NCBI RefSeq assembly: GCF_009720385.1
Contig: NZ_ML769301.1
Span: 863,898-927,897 of the forward strand
DNA from: Catellatospora vulcania
GTDB lineage: Bacteria > Actinomycetota > Actinomycetes > Mycobacteriales > Micromonosporaceae
DNA length: 64,000 nt
Direction: 5' to 3'
The notes under the pieces were generated by a model that was not told the DNA's origin, made no database searches, and saw only the letters and a program-made list of their open reading frames with translations. Below, in pieces: positions 18,509 to 25,241 of the stretch; the first letter of the stretch is position 1; every line of letters begins with the position of its first letter. The translations under genes and the position numbers were made by a program.

Positions 18509-18931
18509 ATGGCCGAGCCCAAGACGACGAGAAACGACACGAGCGTCGAGGAGTTCCTCGCCGGCGTCGCCGACGCCCGGCGGCGAGCCGACGCCCAGGC
18601 GCTGTGCGAGCTGATGGAGGACGTCACCGGTCAGCCGCCGGTGATGTGGGGCAGCGCCATCGTCGGCTTCGGGCAGTACCGCTACGTCTACGCCTCCGGC
18701 AAGCAGGGCGACTGGCCCGCCGTCGGCTTCTCTCCCCGCAAGCAGGCCCTGGTCCTGTACGTCACCGAGGGCTTCGACGTGCACGGCGACCTGCTCACCC
18801 GGCTCGGCCCCGTCACCACCAGCAAAGCCTGCGTGTACGTCAAGAAGCTCGCCGACGTCGACACCGCCGCCCTGCGCGAGCTGATCGCGAGCGCGTTCAC
18901 CCAGGTCCACGGCAAGACGATCAACAGCTGA
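18509..18931 (+). CDS. DUF1801-type small protein
   Basis: A 140-residue soluble protein with the DUF1801-type core: PPVMWGSAIVGFGQYRYVYASG, WPAVGFSPRKQALVLYV and the C-terminal KACVYVKKLADVD. The family has a TATA-box-binding-protein-like fold and unknown function. The ATG at 18509 is six bases after TACTCT (leaderless). Confidence 0.8.
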   Translation: MAEPKTTRNDTSVEEFLAGVADARRRADAQALCELMEDVTGQPPVMWGSAIVGFGQYRYVYASGKQGDWPAVGFSPRKQALVLYVTEGFDVHGDLLTRLGPVTTSKACVYVKKLADVDTAALRELIASAFTQVHGKTINS

Positions 18932-18981
18932 CCGGCCGTGCCGACGCCGGACCGGCCCGGCAGGTCCCCTACAGTGAGCCG

Positions 18982-19767
18982 GTGCTGATCCTGCTGCCGC
19001 CCTCGGAGGGCAAGGCCGACGCCGGCTCCGGCAAACCGCTCGACCTGGCAGGGCTGTCCCTGCCCGCCCTGCACCCCGCCCGCGAGCGCGCCCTCGACGC
19101 GCTGGTGACGCTGTGCTCGGCCGAGACCACGGCCGCCGCGAACGTGCTCGGACTCAGCCCCGGCCTGATCGGCGAGGTCGCCCGCAACGCCGCCCTGCGC
19201 ACCGCGAAAGCGCTGCCCGCAGGCCGCCTCTACACCGGGGTCCTCTACGACAACCTCGGCCTCGCGGACCTGCCCGCCCCGGCGAAGACCCGCGCCCGCC
19301 GCTCGCTGCTGATCTTCTCCGGCCTGTGGGGCGCACTGCGCGTCGACGACCGCGTCCCGCCGTACCGCTGCGCCATGGGCGTCCGCCTGCCCGGCGTCGG
19401 CCTGCTCAGCACCCACTGGCGCGACGCGATGGCCCAGGCCCTGCCCGAGGCCGCGGGCACCGGCCTCGTCCTCGACCTGCGCTCGTCGATGTACACCCCG
19501 GCGTGGACGCCGCGCGGCGACGTAGCCGCCCGCACCGCCACGGTGCGGGTGCTGCACGAACGCAACGGCGCCCGCACCGTCGTCAGCCACTTCAACAAGG
19601 CCACCAAGGGCCGCATCGTGCGCGACCTGCTCCTCGACGGCAGCGCTCCGCGCACCCCGGCCGAACTCGCCACCGCCCTGCGCGACCTCAAGCACACCGT
19701 CGAGGAGCAGCCGCCCGCCAAACCCGGCCGCCCCTGGCAGCTAGACGTGGTCGTCACCGAACTCTGA
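18982..19767 (+). CDS. YaaA family (peroxide stress) protein
   Basis: A 261-residue protein starting with the diagnostic LILLPPSEGKA. Other family blocks are YTGVLYDNLG, IFSGLWGALR, YRCAMGVRLPG and VSHFNKATKGRIVRDLL. In Escherichia coli YaaA lowers intracellular iron during peroxide stress; a similar role here is inferred. The GTG at 18982 is six bases after TACAGT (leaderless). Confidence 0.85.
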   Translation: MLILLPPSEGKADAGSGKPLDLAGLSLPALHPARERALDALVTLCSAETTAAANVLGLSPGLIGEVARNAALRTAKALPAGRLYTGVLYDNLGLADLPAPAKTRARRSLLIFSGLWGALRVDDRVPPYRCAMGVRLPGVGLLSTHWRDAMAQALPEAAGTGLVLDLRSSMYTPAWTPRGDVAARTATVRVLHERNGARTVVSHFNKATKGRIVRDLLLDGSAPRTPAELATALRDLKHTVEEQPPAKPGRPWQLDVVVTEL

Positions 19768-20021
19768 TTAATCCTTTGTGCCCGGCGATCGCCACCGCCT
19801 ACGGTATGCACACCACCGGGACAGGGACAGGAGGACGACGATGCGAGCGCAGCACACCACCGATCAGCGATGGTCCTGCCGTGCCGTGTCCCGATCCTGG
19901 TCCACGGACGACACCGATGATCCGACCCCGGGTGACCGGCGCCGCTGAGCGCCACGCGAACGGCCGACGCCGCCCGCGCCCCGGAACACCGGGGACGGGC
20001 GGTTTCTTCATCTCTACGCAT

Positions 20022-20094
20022 GCGGGTGTAGCTCAACGGCCAGAGCCTCGGCTTCCAAATCCGAAGGTTGCAGGTTCGAATCCTGCCGCCCGTG
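20022..20094 (+). tRNA. tRNA-Trp (CCA), divergent
   Basis: The cloverleaf folds by eye. The acceptor GCGGGTG pairs with CGCCCGT (G-U at the first pair), the D stem is GCTC/GAGC, the anticodon loop TTCCAAA gives CCA, the T stem GCAGG/CCTGC closes TTCGAAT, and G73 is the discriminator expected for Trp. The anticodon stem TCGGC/TCCGA has a C-U mismatch at its inner pair. No CCA is encoded. Reading the anticodon as TCC (Gly) would break the stem. Confidence 0.7.
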
Positions 20095-20113
20095 CGACAC
20101 AACTTCACACGCT

Positions 20114-20186
20114 GCCGGTGTGGCTCAGTGGTGAGAGCACCCGCCTGTCGAGCGGGGGACCGCGGGTTCGAATCCCGTCACCGGCG
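20114..20186 (+). tRNA. tRNA-Asp (GTC)
   Basis: A complete cloverleaf: acceptor GCCGGTG/CACCGGC, D stem GCTC/GAGC, anticodon stem CCCGC/GCGGG with loop CTGTCGA (anticodon GTC), T stem GCGGG/CCCGT with TTCGAAT, discriminator G. Only CA, not CCA, follows. It lies 19 bases after the first tRNA. Confidence 0.8.
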
Positions 20187-20190
20187 CATG

Positions 20191-20209
20191 TCACGGTTTA
20201 GCTCCGTGA
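20191..20209 (+). terminator. short hairpin after the tRNA pair
   Basis: TCACGG and CCGTGA arms close a seven-base loop (TTTAGCT) followed by AAAAGG. It lies between the tRNAs and the 20244 gene and may end the tRNA transcript. Confidence 0.4.
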
Positions 20210-20243
20210 AAAGGGGTATCTCCTCGTCGAAGGAGGTACCTCG

Positions 20244-20849
20244 ATGGACACCGGACAGATCATCATGTTGCTTGTCGTGCTCGCCGTCCTCGCGGCCGGT
20301 GCGTACGTCGCCTGGACGGCCATGCGCCGCCAGTCGCTGCGCCGCCGCTTCGGGCCCGAGTACGACCGCGCCGTCGCCGAGCACGACACCAGGACCGACG
20401 CCGAGCGGGAGCTTCGCGAGCGCGAGCGCCGCCACGCCGAGCTGGAACTGCAGGAGCTCACCCCGGAAGACCACTCCCGTTTCGTGGTCCGCTGGCACGC
20501 GCTGCAGTCGCACTTCATCGACGCCCCTGCCGACGCGGTGGGGGAGGCCGACGAGCTGGTCCGCGACCTGATCGCGGCACGCGGCTACCCCGCAGACGAC
20601 GACGAGGAGCAGCTGGCCCAGCTGTCCGTCGACCACGCCGCGACCCTTGCCTCGTACCGCGAGGCGAAGGAGATCGCCGACCGCAACAGCCGCGGCGAGG
20701 CCGCCACCGAGGACCTGCGTATCGCGGTGGTCCGCTACCGCGAGCTGGTCTCCCAGCTGCTCGGCGAGGACCCGGTCCCCGCTGAGTCGACCCCCGCTTC
20801 GACATCCACCACTCCCACCCCGCGCCGTGACGAGGAGGTCCACGCATGA
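20244..20849 (+). CDS. membrane-anchored hypothetical protein with helical module
   Basis: A 201-residue protein. An N-terminal transmembrane helix (IIMLLVVLAVLAAGAYVAW) is followed by a charged coiled-coil-like region rich in Arg/Glu and a C-terminal helical module (RWHALQSHFIDAPADAVGEA then EDLRIAVVRYRELVSQLL). That module recurs at the end of the next gene. The ribosome site GAAGGAGG is strong. The stop overlaps the next ATG, so the pair is co-translated. No known function. Confidence 0.75.
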   Translation: MDTGQIIMLLVVLAVLAAGAYVAWTAMRRQSLRRRFGPEYDRAVAEHDTRTDAERELRERERRHAELELQELTPEDHSRFVVRWHALQSHFIDAPADAVGEADELVRDLIAARGYPADDDEEQLAQLSVDHAATLASYREAKEIADRNSRGEAATEDLRIAVVRYRELVSQLLGEDPVPAESTPASTSTTPTPRRDEEVHA

Positions 20850-21901
20850 CCTACGACACCAGAGCCCAGTTCAACCAGGGTCTCGTCGACTCCGACGAGG
20901 ACCGCGACCGCTACGACGGCGTGCCGCGCCAGGACCGCTCCGACGACGTTGTCGACGGCGAACTCGTGGACCCGGCCACCGAGGCGGAGCACCGCCACGA
21001 CCAGGACGGCGTCGTCCACGCCGACGCACGCGACGGTGAGCCGGTCGAGCCGGTGGACCTCGACGGCTTCGACGGCACCACCGAGGGCAGCCACAATGTG
21101 GCCACGCCCCGCGATGACGACGATGAGACCCCGGCCCTGGAGGACGTAGCCGACCCCGAGCCCGACGCCACCGACGACCCGGTCCACCCCGAGGCCGCGA
21201 TCGGCGAGGATCCCGACGAGCGTGCCGACGAGATCGCGCACGGCGACGATGTCCAGGACGAGACGGTCGCGCAGGCCGTCGCCGACGACGAGCCGGTCGA
21301 CAGCGAGACCAGGACGCTCGACGACCTGGCCGACGTGGATGTGCCGGCCGACGACGCCATCGCCGACCCGCTGGACGACGAAGTCGTGGCCCGGGACGAC
21401 ACGCCCGCCGACGAGCCCACCCGGGCCGATCAGGCGGTCGACGACCTGACCACGCCGGGCGCGACCGTCGACGAGGCTGCCGCCGCGGAGCTCACCGGCG
21501 ACGACGAGGTGGACGAGCCCGTGGCGACCGATGCCGCGGACCTGGCCACCGACGACGAAGTGCAGGTCGTGGGTGGCCCGGACGCGGTCGACCCGCCGGT
21601 GACCGAGCCCACGGACGTCGGTGCGATCGTCGGAGCGGCGTCGCTGTGGCCGGCTGCGGCCGCGGAGGATCTGCGTACCCGGTGGCAGGCCGCACAGCTG
21701 CGGTTCGTCGACGACCCGCCCGCGGTCGCCGCGGAGCTGCGCGACCTGGTCGGTGAGGCGGTGCGCACGCTGCAGGAGTCGCTGGCCGACCGGCAGCGCG
21801 AGCTCGACGCCGCGTTCGGCGACGCCGGCACCGACACCGAGCAGCTGCGCCTGGCGGTGCAGCAGTACCGCGACTTCAACGAGCAACTGCTGGAGCGGTA
21901 G
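20846..21901 (+). CDS. highly acidic hypothetical protein sharing the helical module
   Basis: A 351-residue protein. Residues ~1-260 are a low-complexity, Asp/Glu/Val/Ala-rich and probably disordered region. The C-terminal ~90 residues repeat the module of the upstream protein: RWQAAQLRFVDDPPAVAAEL against RWHALQSHFIDAPADAVGEA, and EQLRLAVQQYRDFNEQLL against EDLRIAVVRYRELVSQLL. An acidic soluble partner for a membrane-anchored basic paralogue is suggested. Homology between the two is seen directly; function is unknown. Confidence 0.75.
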   Translation: MTYDTRAQFNQGLVDSDEDRDRYDGVPRQDRSDDVVDGELVDPATEAEHRHDQDGVVHADARDGEPVEPVDLDGFDGTTEGSHNVATPRDDDDETPALEDVADPEPDATDDPVHPEAAIGEDPDERADEIAHGDDVQDETVAQAVADDEPVDSETRTLDDLADVDVPADDAIADPLDDEVVARDDTPADEPTRADQAVDDLTTPGATVDEAAAAELTGDDEVDEPVATDAADLATDDEVQVVGGPDAVDPPVTEPTDVGAIVGAASLWPAAAAEDLRTRWQAAQLRFVDDPPAVAAELRDLVGEAVRTLQESLADRQRELDAAFGDAGTDTEQLRLAVQQYRDFNEQLLER

Positions 21902-21947
21902 AGCTCCCGGCGGCTGCCTCCTACCTGCCATGCATCGGCCGCCGCCG

Positions 21948-22001
21948 GGCACGAACTGCGGGACGTCCCACCTCGGGGGACGTCCCGCAGTTCGTTGTGC
22001 C
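21948..22001 (+). terminator. strong hairpin terminator
   Basis: A long stem pairs GGCACGAACTGCGGGACGTC (from 21948) with GGGACGTCCCGCAGTTCG and following bases up to 22001, with one small bulge. It ends the two-gene unit and insulates the divergent operator region that follows. Confidence 0.75.
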
Positions 22002-22012
22002 CGCCCGCTCGC

Positions 22013-22058
22013 TGTCAACGCGAGTTGACAAGTGGCCCGGTGTCAACCTACATTGACA
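22013..22058. promoter_or_regulatory. twin operators TGTCAA-N6-TTGACA overlapping a leaderless promoter
   Basis: Two perfect inverted repeats, 22013-22030 and 22041-22058, have identical arms and six-base spacers, with centres 28 bases apart. The first right arm TTGACA (22025-22030) is an ideal -35. TACATT (22049-22054) is the -10, 18 bases later. The ATG at 22061 is six bases beyond. A regulator bound to either site would cover the promoter. Confidence 0.75.
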
Positions 22059-22060
22059 TC

Positions 22061-22297
22061 ATGAGCGACGCGACAAAACTCGCCGCCGCAGCCGGCAGCG
22101 CCGACCCCGGGGTCGGCCTACGGGCGGTGCTAGCCCTGCGCCGGCTGCTCGAAACCCTCGAGATGCTGCAGGTCGGCAACGCACGCAAGGCAGGCTGGTC
22201 CTGGCAGGAGATCGCCGACGCCCTCGAAGTCAGCCGACAGGCCGTACACAAGAAACACGCCGGCCGCTGGCCCGGGCCGGACCGACGGGAGAAGTGA
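22061..22297 (+). CDS. small helix-turn-helix protein
   Basis: A 78-residue protein with a C-terminal HTH (WQEIADALEVSRQAVHKKHA) resembling the HTH found beside Clp-N proteins in actinomycetes. It starts six bases after the -10 box. The palindromic twin operator overlapping its promoter suggests autoregulation. It overlaps the next gene by one base (TGATG), so both are co-translated. Confidence 0.75.
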   Translation: MSDATKLAAAAGSADPGVGLRAVLALRRLLETLEMLQVGNARKAGWSWQEIADALEVSRQAVHKKHAGRWPGPDRREK

Positions 22298-22890
22298 TGC
22301 TCGAACGATTCACGACGGCGGCACGCGAGGTCGTCAGAGGCGCACAGACCGAGGCCAGACAGTGCGGCCACCGCCTCATCGGCACCGAACACCTCCTGCT
22401 CGCACTCCTGCACCCCACCACCGGCATCCCGTACGACCTGCTGACAGCCGCAGGCCTCGGCCACGACCGGGTCGTCACCGCCATCGCGCGGCTGACCGAC
22501 AGCGCCGAACCCCTCGGCCCGGCCGACGCCGCCGCCCTCGAAGCCATCGGCATCGACCTCGAAGCCGTACGCGCCAAACTCGAGGGGACCTTCGGCCCCG
22601 GCGCCCTCGACCCGCCCGCCCCGGTCCCCAAACGCGGCCTGTTCGGCCGCCGCAAACAGCCCAGCACCAGCGGACACCGCCCGTTCAGCCCGCGAGCCAA
22701 GGTCATCCTCGAACTGGCCCTACGCGAGGCGCTCCGCCTGCACCACGGCTACATCGGCACCGAACACCTCCTGCTCGGCCTCATCCGCGAGGGCCGCGGC
22801 CTGGCCGCGAAGATCCTGGTCGACGCCGGCATCGACCTCAACGACCTGCGCACCCGCACCGAAGCCGCCATCACCGCCGCCAAGAAATGA
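22297..22890 (+). CDS. double Clp N-domain protein without ATPase
   Basis: A 197-residue protein with two Clp N-terminal repeats: residues ~1-75 ([26 protein letters not shown]) and ~125-197 (FSPRAKVILELALREA, GTEHLLLGLIREG). These are the adaptor-binding domains of ClpA/B/C. No Walker motif is present. Such stand-alone Clp-N proteins may modulate Clp proteases or capture their adaptors. Its operon partner is a small HTH protein. A strong terminator follows. Confidence 0.85.
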   Translation: MLERFTTAAREVVRGAQTEARQCGHRLIGTEHLLLALLHPTTGIPYDLLTAAGLGHDRVVTAIARLTDSAEPLGPADAAALEAIGIDLEAVRAKLEGTFGPGALDPPAPVPKRGLFGRRKQPSTSGHRPFSPRAKVILELALREALRLHHGYIGTEHLLLGLIREGRGLAAKILVDAGIDLNDLRTRTEAAITAAKK

Positions 22891-22894
22891 CCCC

Positions 22895-22928
22895 CCGGGA
22901 AGGGCCGGGAACGTCCGGCCCTTCCCGG
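22895..22928 (+). terminator. hairpin terminator
   Basis: A perfect 14-base stem CCGGGAAGGGCCGG/CCGGCCCTTCCCGG with loop GAACGT, five bases after the Clp-N stop codon. Confidence 0.85.
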
Positions 22929-22929
22929 C

Positions 22930-22960
22930 TTGACCTGGAGCGCACTCCAGCACCTAGCGT
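22930..22960 (+). promoter_or_regulatory. MerR-type promoter with 19-bp spacer
   Basis: -35 TTGACC (22930-22935) and -10 TAGCGT (22955-22960) are separated by 19 bases. The inverted repeat CTGGAG-CGCA-CTCCAG (22935-22950) fills the spacer. This stretched spacer is the hallmark of promoters activated by MerR-family twisting. No MerR gene is adjacent. Confidence 0.7.
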
Positions 22961-23018
22961 GGCTTCCATGATCGGCTACCGCCCGCCGCGGAAGTCACGA
23001 CCAGGGGAGAGCACCACC

Positions 23019-24065
23019 ATGCGCTACCGCGTACTCGGCCGCACCGGCATCGAGGTCAGCACGTACTGCCTCGGCACCATGATGTTCGGCAGCGTCGGCA
23101 ACCCCGACCACGACGACTGCGCCCGCATCATCAACCACGCCCTCGACCACGGCGTCAACTTCGTCGACACCGCCGACATGTACTCCGCCGGCGAATCCGA
23201 GACCATCGTCGGCAAGGCCCTGCACGGCCGCCGCGACGACGTCGTCCTCGCCACCAAGGTGCACTTCCCGATGGGCGAGGGCCGCAACCGGGGCGGCAAC
23301 AGCCGCCGCTGGATCCTCACCGCCGTCGAGGACAGCCTGCGCCGCCTGGACACCGACCGGATCGACCTCTACCAGATCCACCGGCCCGACCACACCACCG
23401 ACATCGAGGAGACCCTCGCCACCCTCGACGACCTCGTCCGCGCCGGCAAGATCCGCGCGTACGGCTGCTCCACCTTCCCCGCCGAGGAACTCGTCGAAGC
23501 CCACCACGCCGCACAGCGCCGCGCCGTCAGCCGCTTCCGCACCGAACAACCGCCGTACTCACTGCTCGCCCGCGGCATCGAAACCGACATCCTGCCCGTC
23601 GCCCAGCGCTACGGCATGGGCGTACTCGTCTGGAGCCCGCTCGCCTCCGGCTTCCTGTCCGGCCGCATCCGCCGCGACACCGTCGACCTGACCACCGGCC
23701 GCGCCGCCCTCACCCCACACCGGTTCGACCCCGCGATCCCCGCCAACGCCGCCAAGTACGACGCCCTCGAGCAGCTCGCCGCCCTGGCCGACGAGCTCGG
23801 CCGCACCCTGCCCGAACTCGCGCTGGCGTTCACCCAGGCCCACCCCGCGGTCACCTCGACCATCATCGGCCCGCGCACCATGGCCCACCTCGACACCGCC
23901 CTCAAAGGCGCGGGCCTCGCGCTCGACGACGCGACCCTGGACCGCATCGACGAGATCGTCCCACCCGGCACGAACCTGTACCGCCCCGACGGCGCCTGGC
24001 GCCCGCCGGCGCTGGCCGACAGCACACTGCGCCGCCGGCCCCAGCACGAGCGCGCCGCCGCCTGA
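23019..24065 (+). CDS. aldo/keto reductase
   Basis: A 348-residue NADPH-dependent oxidoreductase with the AKR tetrad: Asp and Tyr in VDTADMYSAGESE, Lys in LATKVHF and His in YQIHRPD. The C-terminal cofactor segment is STIIGPRTMAHLD. The ATG at 23019 has GGGGAGA before it. An in-frame ATG at 22968, seven bases after the -10 box, would give a leaderless product 17 residues longer. The promoter at 22930 predicts control by a MerR-family activator encoded elsewhere. Confidence 0.88.
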   Translation: MRYRVLGRTGIEVSTYCLGTMMFGSVGNPDHDDCARIINHALDHGVNFVDTADMYSAGESETIVGKALHGRRDDVVLATKVHFPMGEGRNRGGNSRRWILTAVEDSLRRLDTDRIDLYQIHRPDHTTDIEETLATLDDLVRAGKIRAYGCSTFPAEELVEAHHAAQRRAVSRFRTEQPPYSLLARGIETDILPVAQRYGMGVLVWSPLASGFLSGRIRRDTVDLTTGRAALTPHRFDPAIPANAAKYDALEQLAALADELGRTLPELALAFTQAHPAVTSTIIGPRTMAHLDTALKGAGLALDDATLDRIDEIVPPGTNLYRPDGAWRPPALADSTLRRRPQHERAAA

Positions 24066-24122
24066 CCTCACAGCACGGGCCGGGGGAGCGGCCTGACTCC
24101 CTCGGCCCTATCGTCCCTACCC

Positions 24123-24527
24123 ATGACCATCACCTACACCTGGCGCGGCGAGTTCGACAACACCGAGGTCGAGAGGCTGCACGCCGACGGATTCGACCGT
24201 GAACCGTCCGACCACGACTGGTGGGCCCAGGTCACCGGCCACAGCCTCGGCTGGGTGAACGCCCGCGACGGCGCGCGGCTCGTCGGCTGGATCAACGTCG
24301 CATGGGACGGATCCGGACACGCATTCGTGCTGGACACCGTCGTCGCCGTGGACGCCCGCCGCCTCGGCGTCGGTACCGAACTGGTCGCCGAGGCCGCCCG
24401 GCAGGCCGACGCGGCCGGCTGCGAGTGGCTCCACGTCGACTTCGAGGACCACCTGCGCGACTTCTACTTCAAAGCCTGCGGCTTCCGGCCCACCGCCGCC
24501 GGCCTGATCCCACTCCCGACGCCCTGA
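24123..24527 (+). CDS. GNAT family acetyltransferase
   Basis: A compact 134-residue GNAT domain. The acetyl-CoA loop is VVAVDARRLGVGTELV (R-x-G-V-G-T), followed by LHVDFEDHLRDFYFKACGF. The ATG at 24123 is eight bases after TATCGT. The substrate is unknown. It converges on the tap/tpg-like operon with only six bases between the stops. Confidence 0.85.
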   Translation: MTITYTWRGEFDNTEVERLHADGFDREPSDHDWWAQVTGHSLGWVNARDGARLVGWINVAWDGSGHAFVLDTVVAVDARRLGVGTELVAEAARQADAAGCEWLHVDFEDHLRDFYFKACGFRPTAAGLIPLPTP

Positions 24528-24533
24528 CCTGGG

Positions 24534-25241
24534 CTACTGCACATCCCCGCCGTACACGTCCTCGTCGGGCACCTGAGCGACACTCTCGTCATAGATGCTG
24601 TCCATGAACTCGTCGTACGCCGTCTCCGGCACCTCCGGCCCGGCGATCTCGTCCAGGCCCACCTCGGCGAACTCCTCCTCGGCACCGGCACGCCGCGGCT
24701 CAGGCACGTGCCCCGCCGCCTCCTCGCTGACCCCTGCGCGCCCCCACTCGGCGCCCTCCCGGTCACCCCTGGGCGGCGTGAGCCACCGCCGGTAGAAGCG
24801 GTCGTCCACGCCCGCCAGGAACGCGGCGGCGGCGGCCTCGGGATCACCCGTGGCGACGTACACCTCGGCAACCCGGTGCATGGTGCCGGACGACAGCTTG
24901 AGCTGCTTCGCGGTGATGGTGCGCGTCGCCCGGCCGGGGTCGTTGCGATCCTTGACGGCGAGCACCACGGCGGCGTCGGCGGGAGCCGTGGCGGCCCACA
25001 CCCGTCGCACACCGAAGTCCAGCTTGTCGAGGGTGTGCTTGCGCGGCTTGGGATCCTTGCCCGCATTCCACTTCTCGAACCAGCGCTGGAACGTACGCCG
25101 GTCCACCCCCGCCATCTTCGCCCCCTTCGCGACCCCCGCGGTACGCCGCAGCTCCTCAGCCTTCTCCCGGAAGGTCATCGGAGCCTGCCGGATCTCGCGG
25201 CCACTCATCATGCTGACCAGCCGGTCGCCCAAAGTGCTCAC
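24534..25241 (-). CDS. Tpg-like (telomere terminal protein-like) protein
   Basis: A 235-residue protein. A helix-turn-helix is visible at ~38-56 (VAKGAKMAGVDRRTFQRWF), followed by a basic stretch (KPRKHTLDKLDFGVRRVW). The segment TRTITAKQL...RVAEVYVATGDPEAA...FYRRWL (107-154) has the layout of the C-terminal core of Streptomyces Tpg (L...Y/A-x-R...A-G-A-T-E...YFR). The last ~60 residues are acidic. Tpg proteins cap linear replicon ends and prime end patching. The GTG start overlaps the upstream tap-like stop (GTGA). This match is by remembered family pattern; identity is low. Confidence 0.5.
   Translation of the reverse strand: MSTLGDRLVSMMSGREIRQAPMTFREKAEELRRTAGVAKGAKMAGVDRRTFQRWFEKWNAGKDPKPRKHTLDKLDFGVRRVWAATAPADAAVVLAVKDRNDPGRATRTITAKQLKLSSGTMHRVAEVYVATGDPEAAAAAFLAGVDDRFYRRWLTPPRGDREGAEWGRAGVSEEAAGHVPEPRRAGAEEEFAEVGLDEIAGPEVPETAYDEFMDSIYDESVAQVPDEDVYGGDVQ

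Noticed and set aside
20022..20094. tRNA-Gly with anticodon TCC
   Set aside because: That loop placement destroys the anticodon stem and the discriminator would be G; Trp (CCA) keeps four of five pairs and the expected G73.
22930..22960. Considered a sigma70 promoter with an incidental palindrome
   Set aside because: The exact 19-base spacer filled by a six-base inverted repeat, repeated in form at two other places, makes the MerR type the better reading.
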